From: Nitrospira sp. UBA2083
Lineage (GTDB): Bacteria > Nitrospirota > Nitrospiria > Nitrospirales > Nitrospiraceae
Length of the DNA stretch: 16,895 nt
Reading direction: 5' to 3'
NCBI GenBank assembly: GCA_002331625.1
Contig: DCZN01000073.1
Location: forward strand, 80,056-96,950
The translations under genes and the position numbers were made by a program. Position 1 is the stretch's first letter; every line of letters starts with the position of its first letter. The notes beneath the pieces were generated by a model, which was not told where the DNA came from, searched no databases, and was given only the letters and a program-made list of their open reading frames with translations. Positions 1 to 7,641 of this stretch are shown one piece after another.

Positions 1-1775
1 TGATGCCGTGCGAAACACAGCGATAACACCACGTTGCGAGCTGTCTTCATCAATATCTCCAGATCAAGCTTAAGTGACTGTCCCTTGACATAGGCAACGT
101 CGTGTTTTACCCATTCACTGAACGCGGTGGAGTTTCGTCCATCCAGCTGCCAGAGTCCCGTTACCCCTCCCTTCACCAAAAGCCGAATATCCCGCCAGCT
201 CGGACAGTATTGCATTTCGCTCATGAGCAGAGGTCTTGGTCCCACGAGGCTCATCTGATTGCCAAGTACATTGAACAATTGCGGCAACTCGTCGAGACTC
301 GTTCGCCGCAAAATCGCTCCCACTCGTGTCACACGCGGATCATGCCGCATCTTGAATACCGGACCGTCGACCTCATTTTTGGCTAACAACCGACCCTGGA
401 GGCCCTCTGCATCAGCCACCATCGTACGAAACTTCAACATCCCGAACTCTTGCCCGTCCTGTGTGCAGCGGCGTTGCGAGAAAAACACCGGGCCCGGTGA
501 ATCAATCTTGATCGCAGCCGCGATGACAAGTCCGAGCGGAAAAAGAGCGAACACGAGGCCGCCTGCGACCACCAGATCCATGGCCCGCTTCGCCAGGTTA
601 TAGAACCGAGTGTTCACGGATCCATGTTGGAGAGGCTGGAGCGCAGCACCCTTGCTCACATAGATCTTCGACGTCGAACCTTTCTTCACATCGACCAAGA
701 GTGGGTTCTGGCTGCGGTCTGGTGGTTCACCAAGCACGATAGTATTGAAGACACGCACACCTCTTGGAACACCGGCACCGCTCGTGAGAATACTGGTCTG
801 AACCTTGGTCTCCGCTCCCACCTGTGTCCCATCCCACACGATGCTCTCTTGAATACAGACGTGCGCCCCGATGTGAGAGTTCGCTCCGATCGCAGTCGGA
901 CCGATGATCGTGGCATGGTCGTCGATCCGACATCCATCCCCCACGACAACAGGGCCGAAGAATTTGACGGTCGGAGCCACTCTTACATCCCGTCCGATCC
1001 AGACCTGCTCCTCCTGCGTGACGTACCGAACACGTCGATAATCCCATTCCGCCTTCTCGGCGTATAAAGCATGCCGATGAATCATCCAATAATCATCCGG
1101 TGAGCGAATCACCTGCAACTCCGATCCAACCACATAGGTGGAGACTCCCATCCCCTCCTCTACCAGACGGGGTATCAGTTGTTCCTTCAGATCCATGTAG
1201 CCCGTGTCAGGAATGACAGCCAGGGCTTCGGGACTTATCCAATACAAGCCTGCCGTCTCGACAGAAAGGCGTCGATCGGTTGAGGCATGCAGGACCTTGA
1301 TGGCCTGCAATCCCCCGTCAGGGGCAGTCGAGAGACATTCGCGCAGCACAGGCTGGGAAACCCGACGGACACCCACCACCAATCCCCTGGAGGAATCGCG
1401 ATGCCCAGCAGACACAGCTGTGAGATCCTGCTGTCCAAGATAGACATTGCCGACCAGCATCAAACAAGCGTCCCCATTAAAAAACTGGGTCAGCGGTTTG
1501 AGCGCACCCGCACTTCCTCGAACCTCCGGTTCATCCGGCCAATGAAGACCAGCCGGATCTATGCCCGCTTCCTGCACCCGAAACTGAAACTGAGAGCGGA
1601 GGGTTCCATGCCGGCCGAGAAGAATCGCAATTTCGTAAATACCCTGCCGACGCAGCGAACGGATTTGATGAATCAGGAGCGGTTCTCCCGCCAGATGAAA
1701 TGCAACAATTGGGACATGATTGGCGAGAGGAACCAAGGTGGTCCCTTCTCCGCCAGCAACAATGACGGCCTTCAT
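1..1775 (-). CDS. Nucleotidyltransferase-like / beta-helix / polyprenyl-phosphate sugar transferase fusion (3' end cut by window edge)
   Basis: One uninterrupted frame of 591 codons runs from the ATG at 1775 to the left edge with no stop. Residues 1-230 have the sugar-1-phosphate nucleotidyltransferase fold (start MKAVIVAGGEGTT, with GSAGAL near 87-92). Residues about 255-340 carry hexapeptide-like left-handed beta-helix repeats. Residues about 388-591 form a bacterial sugar transferase (WcaJ/WbaP/ExoY C-terminal type): a hydrophobic anchor near 395-420, then KFRTM, SLDELPQLFNVL and MSLVGPRP. That domain moves a sugar phosphate onto undecaprenyl phosphate at the inner membrane and so starts the EPS repeat unit. 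The N-terminal domain looks inactive: the GxGTR...PK signature reads GTT at 11-13 and PI at 22-23, and the NGD metal Asp is Asn110. Start support: AAGGAA lies 10 nt upstream, and the preceding gene stops 14 nt away. The transferase looks nearly complete at the edge. Domain calls are strong; loss of nucleotidyltransferase activity is inference. Confidence 0.9.
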   Translation of the reverse strand, partial: MKAVIVAGGEGTTLVPLANHVPIVAFHLAGEPLLIHQIRSLRRQGIYEIAILLGRHGTLRSQFQFRVQEAGIDPAGLHWPDEPEVRGSAGALKPLTQFFNGDACLMLVGNVYLGQQDLTAVSAGHRDSSRGLVVGVRRVSQPVLRECLSTAPDGGLQAIKVLHASTDRRLSVETAGLYWISPEALAVIPDTGYMDLKEQLIPRLVEEGMGVSTYVVGSELQVIRSPDDYWMIHRHALYAEKAEWDYRRVRYVTQEEQVWIGRDVRVAPTVKFFGPVVVGDGCRIDDHATIIGPTAIGANSHIGAHVCIQESIVWDGTQVGAETKVQTSILTSGAGVPRGVRVFNTIVLGEPPDRSQNPLLVDVKKGSTSKIYVSKGAALQPLQHGSVNTRFYNLAKRAMDLVVAGGLVFALFPLGLVIAAAIKIDSPGPVFFSQRRCTQDGQEFGMLKFRTMVADAEGLQGRLLAKNEVDGPVFKMRHDPRVTRVGAILRRTSLDELPQLFNVLGNQMSLVGPRPLLMSEMQYCPSWRDIRLLVKGGVTGLWQLDGRNSTAFSEWVKHDVAYVKGQSLKLDLEILMKTARNVVLSLCFARH

Positions 1776-1789
1776 GACAAATACGTTCC

Positions 1790-2554
1790 TTATAAGCGAC
1801 GATAGAGAAAATTCGGAATCACGTAACGTCGACGATTCAACACGACTCCAAGAATCTTTCCTCCATGCAATCGAATCTGTTCCGCCGCATGTTGCACCAC
1901 TTCCCGGCGGGTATGTCCCGCACGGACCACGAGCACCACCCCGTCGACCCAGGGCGTCAACGCCAGTCCCTCGGGGAACGTGTTGATTGGCGGTGTATCA
2001 AGTAGTGTGAGATCAAATTGTTCCCGCATATCTGAAAATGCCGACTGACAGTCCGAGAGGTTGAGCGGTGAACGGAAACGCAGGCTGTCACTCGCGCCAT
2101 GTCGCGACGCCGTTATACTAGATATTGAAGTCGAGTGTCGTTCCACAGACCGGTCCATGTTGGAACCGGGCATCCCATCGCTTCGCGCATCACGTTGCGT
2201 CATGGGATCCCACAGGCGTTGCCCGGAGGTCAGGACCAACAGATTGTATAGCTTCGTGGCCTGCACGGCCTCCGTGAGCTTCGTCTTGCGATTCAAGACG
2301 TCCACCATTCCCCCGTGGTTCGTGACGTTCAAGAATTCGTGCAACTGAGGTCCATCGAGATTCAGGTCACCGGCCAAAACCGATCCGGTTCCATGCTTCG
2401 CCAGACAGATCGCCAACTGAGCTGTCACCGTGCTTGTTCCTTCCCCGTGGGATGCACTGGCTATCATGATCACTTGTTTAGTACCGATTCTCGCCCGCAA
2501 CAATCTCCCCAGTTGCTCAATGGCGGTCGTCGGAGTGGAATCAAGAATGTTCAT
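1790..2554 (-). CDS. CpsD/BY-kinase-like P-loop ATPase of EPS assembly, with altered Walker A
   Basis: A 254-residue cytoplasmic protein of the bacterial tyrosine kinase/MinD-like ATPase family that usually partners a Wzz/GumC protein and controls polymer assembly. Visible motifs: Walker A region ASASHGEGTSTV at 32-43, Walker A' around VLAGDLNLD (59-67, Asp63), and Walker B LLDTPP (184-189, Asp186). Two things are odd. The family's GEGKST reads GEGTST, so the phosphate-binding Lys is Thr40. The C terminus has only two scattered tyrosines, not the usual autophosphorylated cluster. A hydrophilic Ser/Arg-rich insert of about 45 residues (118-165) separates the A' and B halves. Its ATG overlaps the stop of the Wzz-like gene by 4 nt (ATGA), pointing to translational coupling. 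Family membership is clear; whether it hydrolyses ATP or phosphorylates anything is doubtful. Confidence 0.85.
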   Translation of the reverse strand: MNILDSTPTTAIEQLGRLLRARIGTKQVIMIASASHGEGTSTVTAQLAICLAKHGTGSVLAGDLNLDGPQLHEFLNVTNHGGMVDVLNRKTKLTEAVQATKLYNLLVLTSGQRLWDPMTQRDARSDGMPGSNMDRSVERHSTSISSITASRHGASDSLRFRSPLNLSDCQSAFSDMREQFDLTLLDTPPINTFPEGLALTPWVDGVVLVVRAGHTRREVVQHAAEQIRLHGGKILGVVLNRRRYVIPNFLYRRL

Positions 2555-4128
2555 GACTTGGCCTCTTCTATTGAGGCGAGCACCGGGACTCCCAGCCAGC
2601 GCTGCACATGTTCTGCCGTTCGTAACGAATGATCGAGGGGGTCGAAGATGAACGCGAGGGCAATGCCTGCCAGGAAACCTAGAAGACTTCCCACACCCAA
2701 AATGAGGCCTTTGCGACCACCCATGGTTGGGACCGGTGACGCGGTGGCCGGTTCAACGACACGAACGTTGACGACCTTATCGGTATCCAGCATTTCACCG
2801 ATGCGAGACTCTTCCAGTTTCCGCTTGTACAGTTGATAGCTTTCCTCGTCGAGTTTGACCTGGCGTCCCAAGCGGACCAACTCCATGTCATAGGACTGCA
2901 GCTGCTCCAATTCCTGCGTATAGGCCGCTAAATGCTTGGCGAACGCTTCTTTTTTGACACGCAGCGAATTTGAGGAGACTTCAAGTTGTAATATCTCCTT
3001 CTGCATCTCCTGATGAACGGTATTGAGACCGGTCGTGACACGGCCCATGACACTGCCACCTTCTTGTGACAGCTTGGCTTTCACTTCAGCAATCTGATTG
3101 TTGAGTTCCACGATCGGACGACTCGTAGGTTCAAACTTCATATCGAGCTTCATCCGTTCAAGCTCAAGATCGAGCAACCGCTGTTTCAGCGTATCAATGG
3201 CCGCATTACGACTCTGATCCTTCGTAATTTCGACGTACTCCGGCTGAGATTTCATCTGATTGCGCACCTGCTCCAATTTCGTCAATGTTTCAGCGAGTTC
3301 GGTCTCGGCATTGCGGAGCGCGGATTTGCTGCGCGTAACTTCCGCGAGGAGAAATTTTTGTTGATCACCGAATGACGTAATGCGTTTCTTCTGCTTCAGT
3401 TGCTCCAGCTGCTCTTCGGAATCCCGTAGCCGCTCGGCAATCGTCTCCACTTGCTTGGCCAAGAAGGTGGGGGCTTCCCCGAGTCGGTGGGCTTCTACAT
3501 GCCGCTCTAAGTACGTGGCCATGAGAGTCTTCAAGATATACTCTGCCCCCTCCGGCGAGTCCCCACGCAGTAGCACCTCCACGACGTCCGAATCCTTGAC
3601 CGCTTTGGCACTCAAGGCTTTCTCCACAGCCAGAATCGCACGATCCCGCTGAGAGAGTCGCCGCTTGAGCTCAAGCACATAGAGGACTTCGTCAAGCGCT
3701 TCCCGACAGGCACGAATACCCCGCTTCACCTCGAACTTGATGCGCTTCAACAGGCCCTCCGGCGGAACAGGCTCTTGGAAGAAGAATGCGGGGCCGATAC
3801 TGTCGACAACCTTTTCGAGCATCGAGCGATTTTGAAGGATCTCTATCTCAGTATTGAGTTCCTCCTTCCGAACTCCTGACGAGAGGATCTGTTGTGGGGA
3901 TGACGGAGGCAAAACCGACGTCATCGTCATGTTTTGCCGACCCATCTTGACCAAAATGCTGGCGCGCGCTTCGTAGGAGTCGGACCAAAAATACAGACCG
4001 ACGATAAGACCCAGTATCACGGTCACGGTGACGGTGAAGATCACGCGCTGATACCAAAAGAGAACGAACAGGGCTTCCCTGGTGGAAAGGGGGACCTGCC
4101 GGTCGTTTTCCCATGACTGCTGAACCAT
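2551..4128 (-). CDS. Wzz/GumC-family chain-length determinant (polysaccharide co-polymerase)
   Basis: A 525-residue inner-membrane protein expected to set EPS chain length and link the polymerase to the outer-membrane exporter. It has a short cytoplasmic N terminus, a first membrane helix at about 29-48, and the Wzz domain start (YEARASILV) right after it. A long periplasmic section rich in Glu, Lys, Gln and Leu heptads (about 200-440) is almost certainly coiled coil. A Pro/Gly-rich segment (about 462-473, SPVPTMGGRKG) leads into the second helix at about 475-495, followed by a roughly 30-residue cytoplasmic tail. There is no fused kinase domain; the separate ATPase gene follows with a 4-nt overlap. 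The start is well supported: a perfect AAGGAG lies 6 nt before the ATG and overlaps the stop codon of the upstream export gene. Confidence 0.93.
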   Translation of the reverse strand: MVQQSWENDRQVPLSTREALFVLFWYQRVIFTVTVTVILGLIVGLYFWSDSYEARASILVKMGRQNMTMTSVLPPSSPQQILSSGVRKEELNTEIEILQNRSMLEKVVDSIGPAFFFQEPVPPEGLLKRIKFEVKRGIRACREALDEVLYVLELKRRLSQRDRAILAVEKALSAKAVKDSDVVEVLLRGDSPEGAEYILKTLMATYLERHVEAHRLGEAPTFLAKQVETIAERLRDSEEQLEQLKQKKRITSFGDQQKFLLAEVTRSKSALRNAETELAETLTKLEQVRNQMKSQPEYVEITKDQSRNAAIDTLKQRLLDLELERMKLDMKFEPTSRPIVELNNQIAEVKAKLSQEGGSVMGRVTTGLNTVHQEMQKEILQLEVSSNSLRVKKEAFAKHLAAYTQELEQLQSYDMELVRLGRQVKLDEESYQLYKRKLEESRIGEMLDTDKVVNVRVVEPATASPVPTMGGRKGLILGVGSLLGFLAGIALAFIFDPLDHSLRTAEHVQRWLGVPVLASIEEAKS

Positions 4129-4138
4129 ATCCGACTCC

Positions 4139-4975
4139 TTACCGACCTAAGACGTTACCTGTGTTGGCCGGAAATAAATTCCAAAACACACCCATGTTGC
4201 GTTGAATTGGGATCATCTTATCGATGTACTCAGAAACAAACTGATTAGCGCTGGCAATGCGCGTCTTGGGGACGAAGACCACGTCAAAGGGCTGGAGCCA
4301 AATGTCGCCGGATTGCGCACCCGTCTTCAGATCGCCTTTGAAGTTCAGTGTCATGAATTCTGGTGTCGTCGTGCCGTTGTATCTGAGAACCACAACACTT
4401 TCGATATTGCCCGTTTCTTTGAAGCCACCTGACTGAATGATGGCACGAAGAGCCGTCAGTGATTCCTGGGCTTTGATGAGTCCCGGTGTGTTGACCTCTC
4501 CTCCGACATAGACATGCCGAGGTGCAAATTCTCTTACCAGGACGGAGAGCTCTGGTTCTTTGATGTGACGAGCATAGGCGCGGGTCAATGCGGTGTCGAG
4601 TTCCATCGGTGTCAGACCGGCGGCATGGATATCGTCGATCAGCTGGAGCGCAATGCGTCCATCTGGGCGCACCGGTGTACGTTCATTGAGTTGCGCGTGA
4701 TAATAGAATTTCACTTCGATCACATCACCTGGGACCAACATGTAGCGGGCATTCGCCGTCGGTCCCCCCTCCTTCAACCCCATGGCAGGCAATGGCACCG
4801 GGCTGGTCAGCACTGGCCCATCCCCTGCACAACCCACTATCACCGTCGTGAGAACAACAACACAGGCGAATCGAAGCGCCGCCGACAAACCTGCATCAGG
4901 ATCAGTGCCGTGTAGAGAGGCCATATCGTGTTTCAATCCCTTCTCTATGCCAGGCCGACCAGCGGTTCGAACCAT
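4139..4975 (-). CDS. Wza-type outer-membrane polysaccharide export lipoprotein (OPX), copy 2
   Basis: A 278-residue export protein. A lipoprotein signal ends in IVGC, with Cys49 as the lipidation site. A Poly_export domain follows (MLVPGDVIEVKFYYHAQLNE, then PVRPDGRIALQLIDD), then one SLBB-type domain beginning at RHVYVGGEVNTPG. Such proteins form the periplasmic and outer-membrane channel for EPS and dock on the Wzz partner, here encoded next in the operon. The signal is long if translation starts at 4975; the in-frame ATG at 4924 (Met18), preceded by an AAGGGA-like site, may be the true start. No C-terminal transmembrane helix like that of E. coli Wza is evident. It is closely related over most of its length to the protein of the preceding gene, so the pair is a tandem duplication. 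The gap to that gene is 5 nt. Confidence 0.9.
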   Translation of the reverse strand: MVRTAGRPGIEKGLKHDMASLHGTDPDAGLSAALRFACVVVLTTVIVGCAGDGPVLTSPVPLPAMGLKEGGPTANARYMLVPGDVIEVKFYYHAQLNERTPVRPDGRIALQLIDDIHAAGLTPMELDTALTRAYARHIKEPELSVLVREFAPRHVYVGGEVNTPGLIKAQESLTALRAIIQSGGFKETGNIESVVVLRYNGTTTPEFMTLNFKGDLKTGAQSGDIWLQPFDVVFVPKTRIASANQFVSEYIDKMIPIQRNMGVFWNLFPANTGNVLGR

Positions 4976-4980
4976 ACCTG

Positions 4981-5853
4981 CTAAAACACAAACAACGAAT
5001 ACACCCCAATGGTGCGCTGCATGGGAATCATCTTATCGATATACTCGGACACAAACTGATTGGCGTCGGCGATGAACGTCTTGGGGACGAATACGATGTC
5101 GTATGGCTTCAGCACCACGTCCTGATGAGTCGTTCCGCTCACCAAGTCCCTCTTCAGATTCAATCGAAGAACCTCGGGGCTCTCCTGTCCACGATAGCGC
5201 AGTACGATGACGCTCTCGATGTTTCCCGTATCCTTCAGCCCTCCGGATTGCACGATCGCTTTCAGCGCGGTCAGAGTGTCCACGGTCTCAATCAATCCCG
5301 GCCGTTGCACCTCACCACCTACATAGACCTTGCGTGGAGCCACGTCTGTAACCATGACGGTAATCTCTGGATTCTTCAGTCGACTGGCATAGGCCTGTTC
5401 CAACGACCGACTGAGTTCCGCCGGAGTGAGACCAACAGCACGGGTATCGTCGATCAGCTGGAGCGAGATATATCCGTCAGGTCGCACGAGTGCGTCCTCG
5501 TTCAGTTCACTGTGAACATAGAAGCGGATCTTCAGCTGGTCCCCGGGCATGATGGGATACTGACTACCGGAGACGGTTGACGAACCTGCCGCCAGAGAAA
5601 GGCGTCGCAGTGCCTCGCTTTCCTGGTACGGCGGTGGAGTGGAGGCGCAGCCTGAGACTAGAAACAGCATCAACGCCCAGACCAGGACAGCTCTCACTCC
5701 GGCACTCAACAAGAGGCTCTCCCACGCCTGACGAACACGGCAGAAAGGCCCTTCTGCTCGATTGAAGCCAGCCGATTCTTGGGGGCAACCCTGATTGCCC
5801 GCTGCACTATTCAAGCTACCCTTGGACATGTGAGACCTAACAACTGGTCGCAT
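4981..5853 (-). CDS. Wza-type outer-membrane polysaccharide export lipoprotein (OPX), copy 1
   Basis: Up to 290 residues with the same architecture as the next gene: lipobox LVSGC (Cys69 counted from 5853), Poly_export domain (IMPGDQLKIRFYVHSELNED, PDGYISLQLIDD) and one SLBB domain (RKVYVGGEVQRPG). It ends with the shared segment NQFVSEYIDKMIPMQR and an aromatic-rich tail. It exports the polymer across the outer membrane. The start is uncertain: from 5853 the signal peptide would carry over 50 extra N-terminal residues. A TTG at 5712, six bases after GGGAG, would give a normal 22-residue signal peptide and a protein of 243 residues, but would leave about 150 nt untranslated in an otherwise compact operon. 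The ATG at 5829 is a third option. Cys is followed by Ala-Ser, with no Asp at +2, so outer-membrane sorting is expected by the E. coli rule. Confidence 0.88.
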   Translation of the reverse strand: MRPVVRSHMSKGSLNSAAGNQGCPQESAGFNRAEGPFCRVRQAWESLLLSAGVRAVLVWALMLFLVSGCASTPPPYQESEALRRLSLAAGSSTVSGSQYPIMPGDQLKIRFYVHSELNEDALVRPDGYISLQLIDDTRAVGLTPAELSRSLEQAYASRLKNPEITVMVTDVAPRKVYVGGEVQRPGLIETVDTLTALKAIVQSGGLKDTGNIESVIVLRYRGQESPEVLRLNLKRDLVSGTTHQDVVLKPYDIVFVPKTFIADANQFVSEYIDKMIPMQRTIGVYSLFVF

Positions 5854-5863
5854 GGATACTGAC

Positions 5864-6655
5864 TCACGGGTTGAGCCGAGAGGCGCTTATCCCGCCCTCT
5901 TCGCACGACCGTTCCCCGTGTGGGACCTCGTGCGGAAAGAAGACGGCCCGCATCTCATCGAGATCGGCGATGGCGCGCTCGTAATCATCCTTCCGCCCCA
6001 GGTCCATCCAATACCCGGAGTGCTGATATCCAATGACCAGCTCATCCGCCTTCATCAATTTCCGCATGAGATCGGGAAGATCTAATCGAGATCCCGGCTC
6101 GATAAAGGACAAAACTTTTGGTTCCAGAACGTAAATACCCATACTGACCAAATGACGAAGGGTTGGCTTTTCGATATAGTTGGTGAGCCGGTTCTGAGGG
6201 TCCAGCTCCACAATTCCAAGATCGATGGGAATACTGCGCGAGAACACCGCAATCGTAGCCGTGGCTCCGCTCTCACGATGTCTTTGAACGAGCGCTCGAT
6301 AATCGATCGTCGTAAGAAGGTCGCCGTTCATTACGAGAAACGTGTCGGTCAAGTTCGGTACCAACGCCAACGGGCCCGCTGTTCCGAGCGGTTGATCTTC
6401 AAGGGAGTAGTCAAGTGACAGGCCCACTTTCCCACCAGTCCCAAAATAAGCCTGCAGCAGTTCATGTAAATAACCCACAGCGATCGTCGCTTTGCACACG
6501 CCGGCCGCGCAAAGCTGGCGCAACACGATTTCCAGGATCGGCACCTCACCAACAGGCATGAGGGGCTTGGGGAGAATCGTCGTGTATGGCGCAAGCCTGG
6601 TTCCGCGTCCCCCTGCCAAAATGACTGCTCGATCTACCATGGCCACCTCACTCAC
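5864..6655 (-). CDS. Sugar-1-phosphate nucleotidyltransferase (NDP-sugar synthase)
   Basis: A 263-residue enzyme of the RmlA/GlmU-N/ManC superfamily. It activates a sugar 1-phosphate with an NTP, releasing NDP-sugar and pyrophosphate in the cytoplasm. The full signature is present: GGRGTRLAPYTTILPKP (15-31, with Arg20 and Lys30), LGTAGPL at 90-96, the metal-binding NGD with Asp112, EKP in the middle, and a second acidic site in YWMDLG near the C terminus. There is no beta-helix domain. The substrate cannot be read from sequence; its place next to a LegB-like dehydratase suggests it feeds that pathway. The GTG at 6655 overlaps the upstream stop (GTGA), but the ATG at 6640, with GAGG just ahead of it, is an equally good start and gives the usual short lead into the motif. 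Confidence 0.92.
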   Translation of the reverse strand: MSEVAMVDRAVILAGGRGTRLAPYTTILPKPLMPVGEVPILEIVLRQLCAAGVCKATIAVGYLHELLQAYFGTGGKVGLSLDYSLEDQPLGTAGPLALVPNLTDTFLVMNGDLLTTIDYRALVQRHRESGATATIAVFSRSIPIDLGIVELDPQNRLTNYIEKPTLRHLVSMGIYVLEPKVLSFIEPGSRLDLPDLMRKLMKADELVIGYQHSGYWMDLGRKDDYERAIADLDEMRAVFFPHEVPHGERSCEEGGISASRLNP

Positions 6656-7641
6656 ACCTCATACTGGTCAACACCTTTCGTGACCGGATTGGCGACAAAC
6701 CATGCAATGACGTTCCTTAATCCTTCTTCAAACGATATGGCCGGTTTCCAGCCCAACTGTGTCGCTGCCTTCGAATTGTCCGACCGCAAGCGCTGCACTT
6801 CACTCGCCGAGGGGCGGATGCGATCGGACTGAATCTCGACCTTCAATTCGCGATTGAGTAGCGCACCAACTAGCCGAACAACCTCGCCACTTGAAATTTC
6901 GCTATCGGTCCCCAGGTTGATTTCTTCGCCAATCACATCATTTGCGACCGCAGCCGCCACCATGCCCGCCACCGTGTCGGTCACATAGGTGAAGTCACGT
7001 ACCGTATCCAGGGATCCCATTTTGATCGTAGATCCCTGCAACGCCTGTGACACGATGGTAGGAATCAGTGCACGGCGCGATTGTCGCGGCCCGTAGGTAT
7101 TGAAGGGCCGAATCGTCACCGCATTCACGCCAAATGAACGCACATAGCTTTCTACCAGTTTGTCTGCGCCGATCTTGCTGGCGGAATAGGGAGACTGGCC
7201 ATGGAGGGGATGGCCTTCATGAATGCGCTCCATTCTCGCCGTGCCATACACCTCGCTGGTCGATGTGTGAACGATGCGCTGCACCTCGTGTTGACGCACG
7301 GCTTCCAAGATATTCAGGGTGCCCATGACATTCGTGTCGACCACTTCCCGAGGATTGCGATAGCTATACGGAATACCAATCAGCGCCCCGAGGTGAAACA
7401 CTACGTCCACTCCATGGACAGCTCGTTGCATTGCCCCAGCGTCACGAAGGTCTCCTGTTTGGAGGTCAAGAGAACAGAACAGCGCGCGATCCAAGTAACC
7501 GAGAAGTCCAGGATCGTTGCGTGAGTTGTACCGTACGAATGCGCGGACTTCAGCACCTTCGCGTAAGAGCTGTTCACAGAGATGGCTCCCGATGAATCCT
7601 CCGGCTCCGGTGACCAGCGCTTTCCTTCCCTTCCACCGCAT
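6652..7641 (-). CDS. LegB-like NAD-dependent sugar-nucleotide 4,6-dehydratase (extended SDR)
   Basis: A 329-residue extended short-chain dehydrogenase/reductase. The NAD-binding loop is TGAGGFIGS (Gly12, Gly15, Gly18) and the catalytic Tyr152-x3-Lys156 lies in SPYSASKIGADKL. The segment HTSTSEVYGTAR puts a Glu (Glu130) after the Ser/Thr, as in 4,6-dehydratases. The blocks ALIGIPYSYRNP, RPFNTYGPRQS and SEVQRLRSDNSKA closely resemble LegB-type enzymes, which make 4-keto-6-deoxy-HexNAc nucleotides from UDP- or GDP-GlcNAc. No other legionaminic acid gene is present, so the product more likely enters a deoxy-amino sugar of the EPS. The start ATG overlaps the upstream stop by 1 nt (TAATG). Being a dehydratase is well supported; the exact substrate is not. 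Confidence 0.88.
   Translation of the reverse strand: MRWKGRKALVTGAGGFIGSHLCEQLLREGAEVRAFVRYNSRNDPGLLGYLDRALFCSLDLQTGDLRDAGAMQRAVHGVDVVFHLGALIGIPYSYRNPREVVDTNVMGTLNILEAVRQHEVQRIVHTSTSEVYGTARMERIHEGHPLHGQSPYSASKIGADKLVESYVRSFGVNAVTIRPFNTYGPRQSRRALIPTIVSQALQGSTIKMGSLDTVRDFTYVTDTVAGMVAAAVANDVIGEEINLGTDSEISSGEVVRLVGALLNRELKVEIQSDRIRPSASEVQRLRSDNSKAATQLGWKPAISFEEGLRNVIAWFVANPVTKGVDQYEV

Noticed and set aside
624..1067. Open frame on the plus strand, with two more on the minus strand at 686-949 and 727-1089
   Set aside because: All lie inside the continuous fusion-protein frame (1775 to 1), which has recognisable domains throughout. These are shadows.
5864..7641. Legionaminic acid biosynthesis cluster
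   Set aside because: Only a LegB-like dehydratase and a generic nucleotidyltransferase are present; no aminotransferase, acetyltransferase or NeuB-like synthase is seen.
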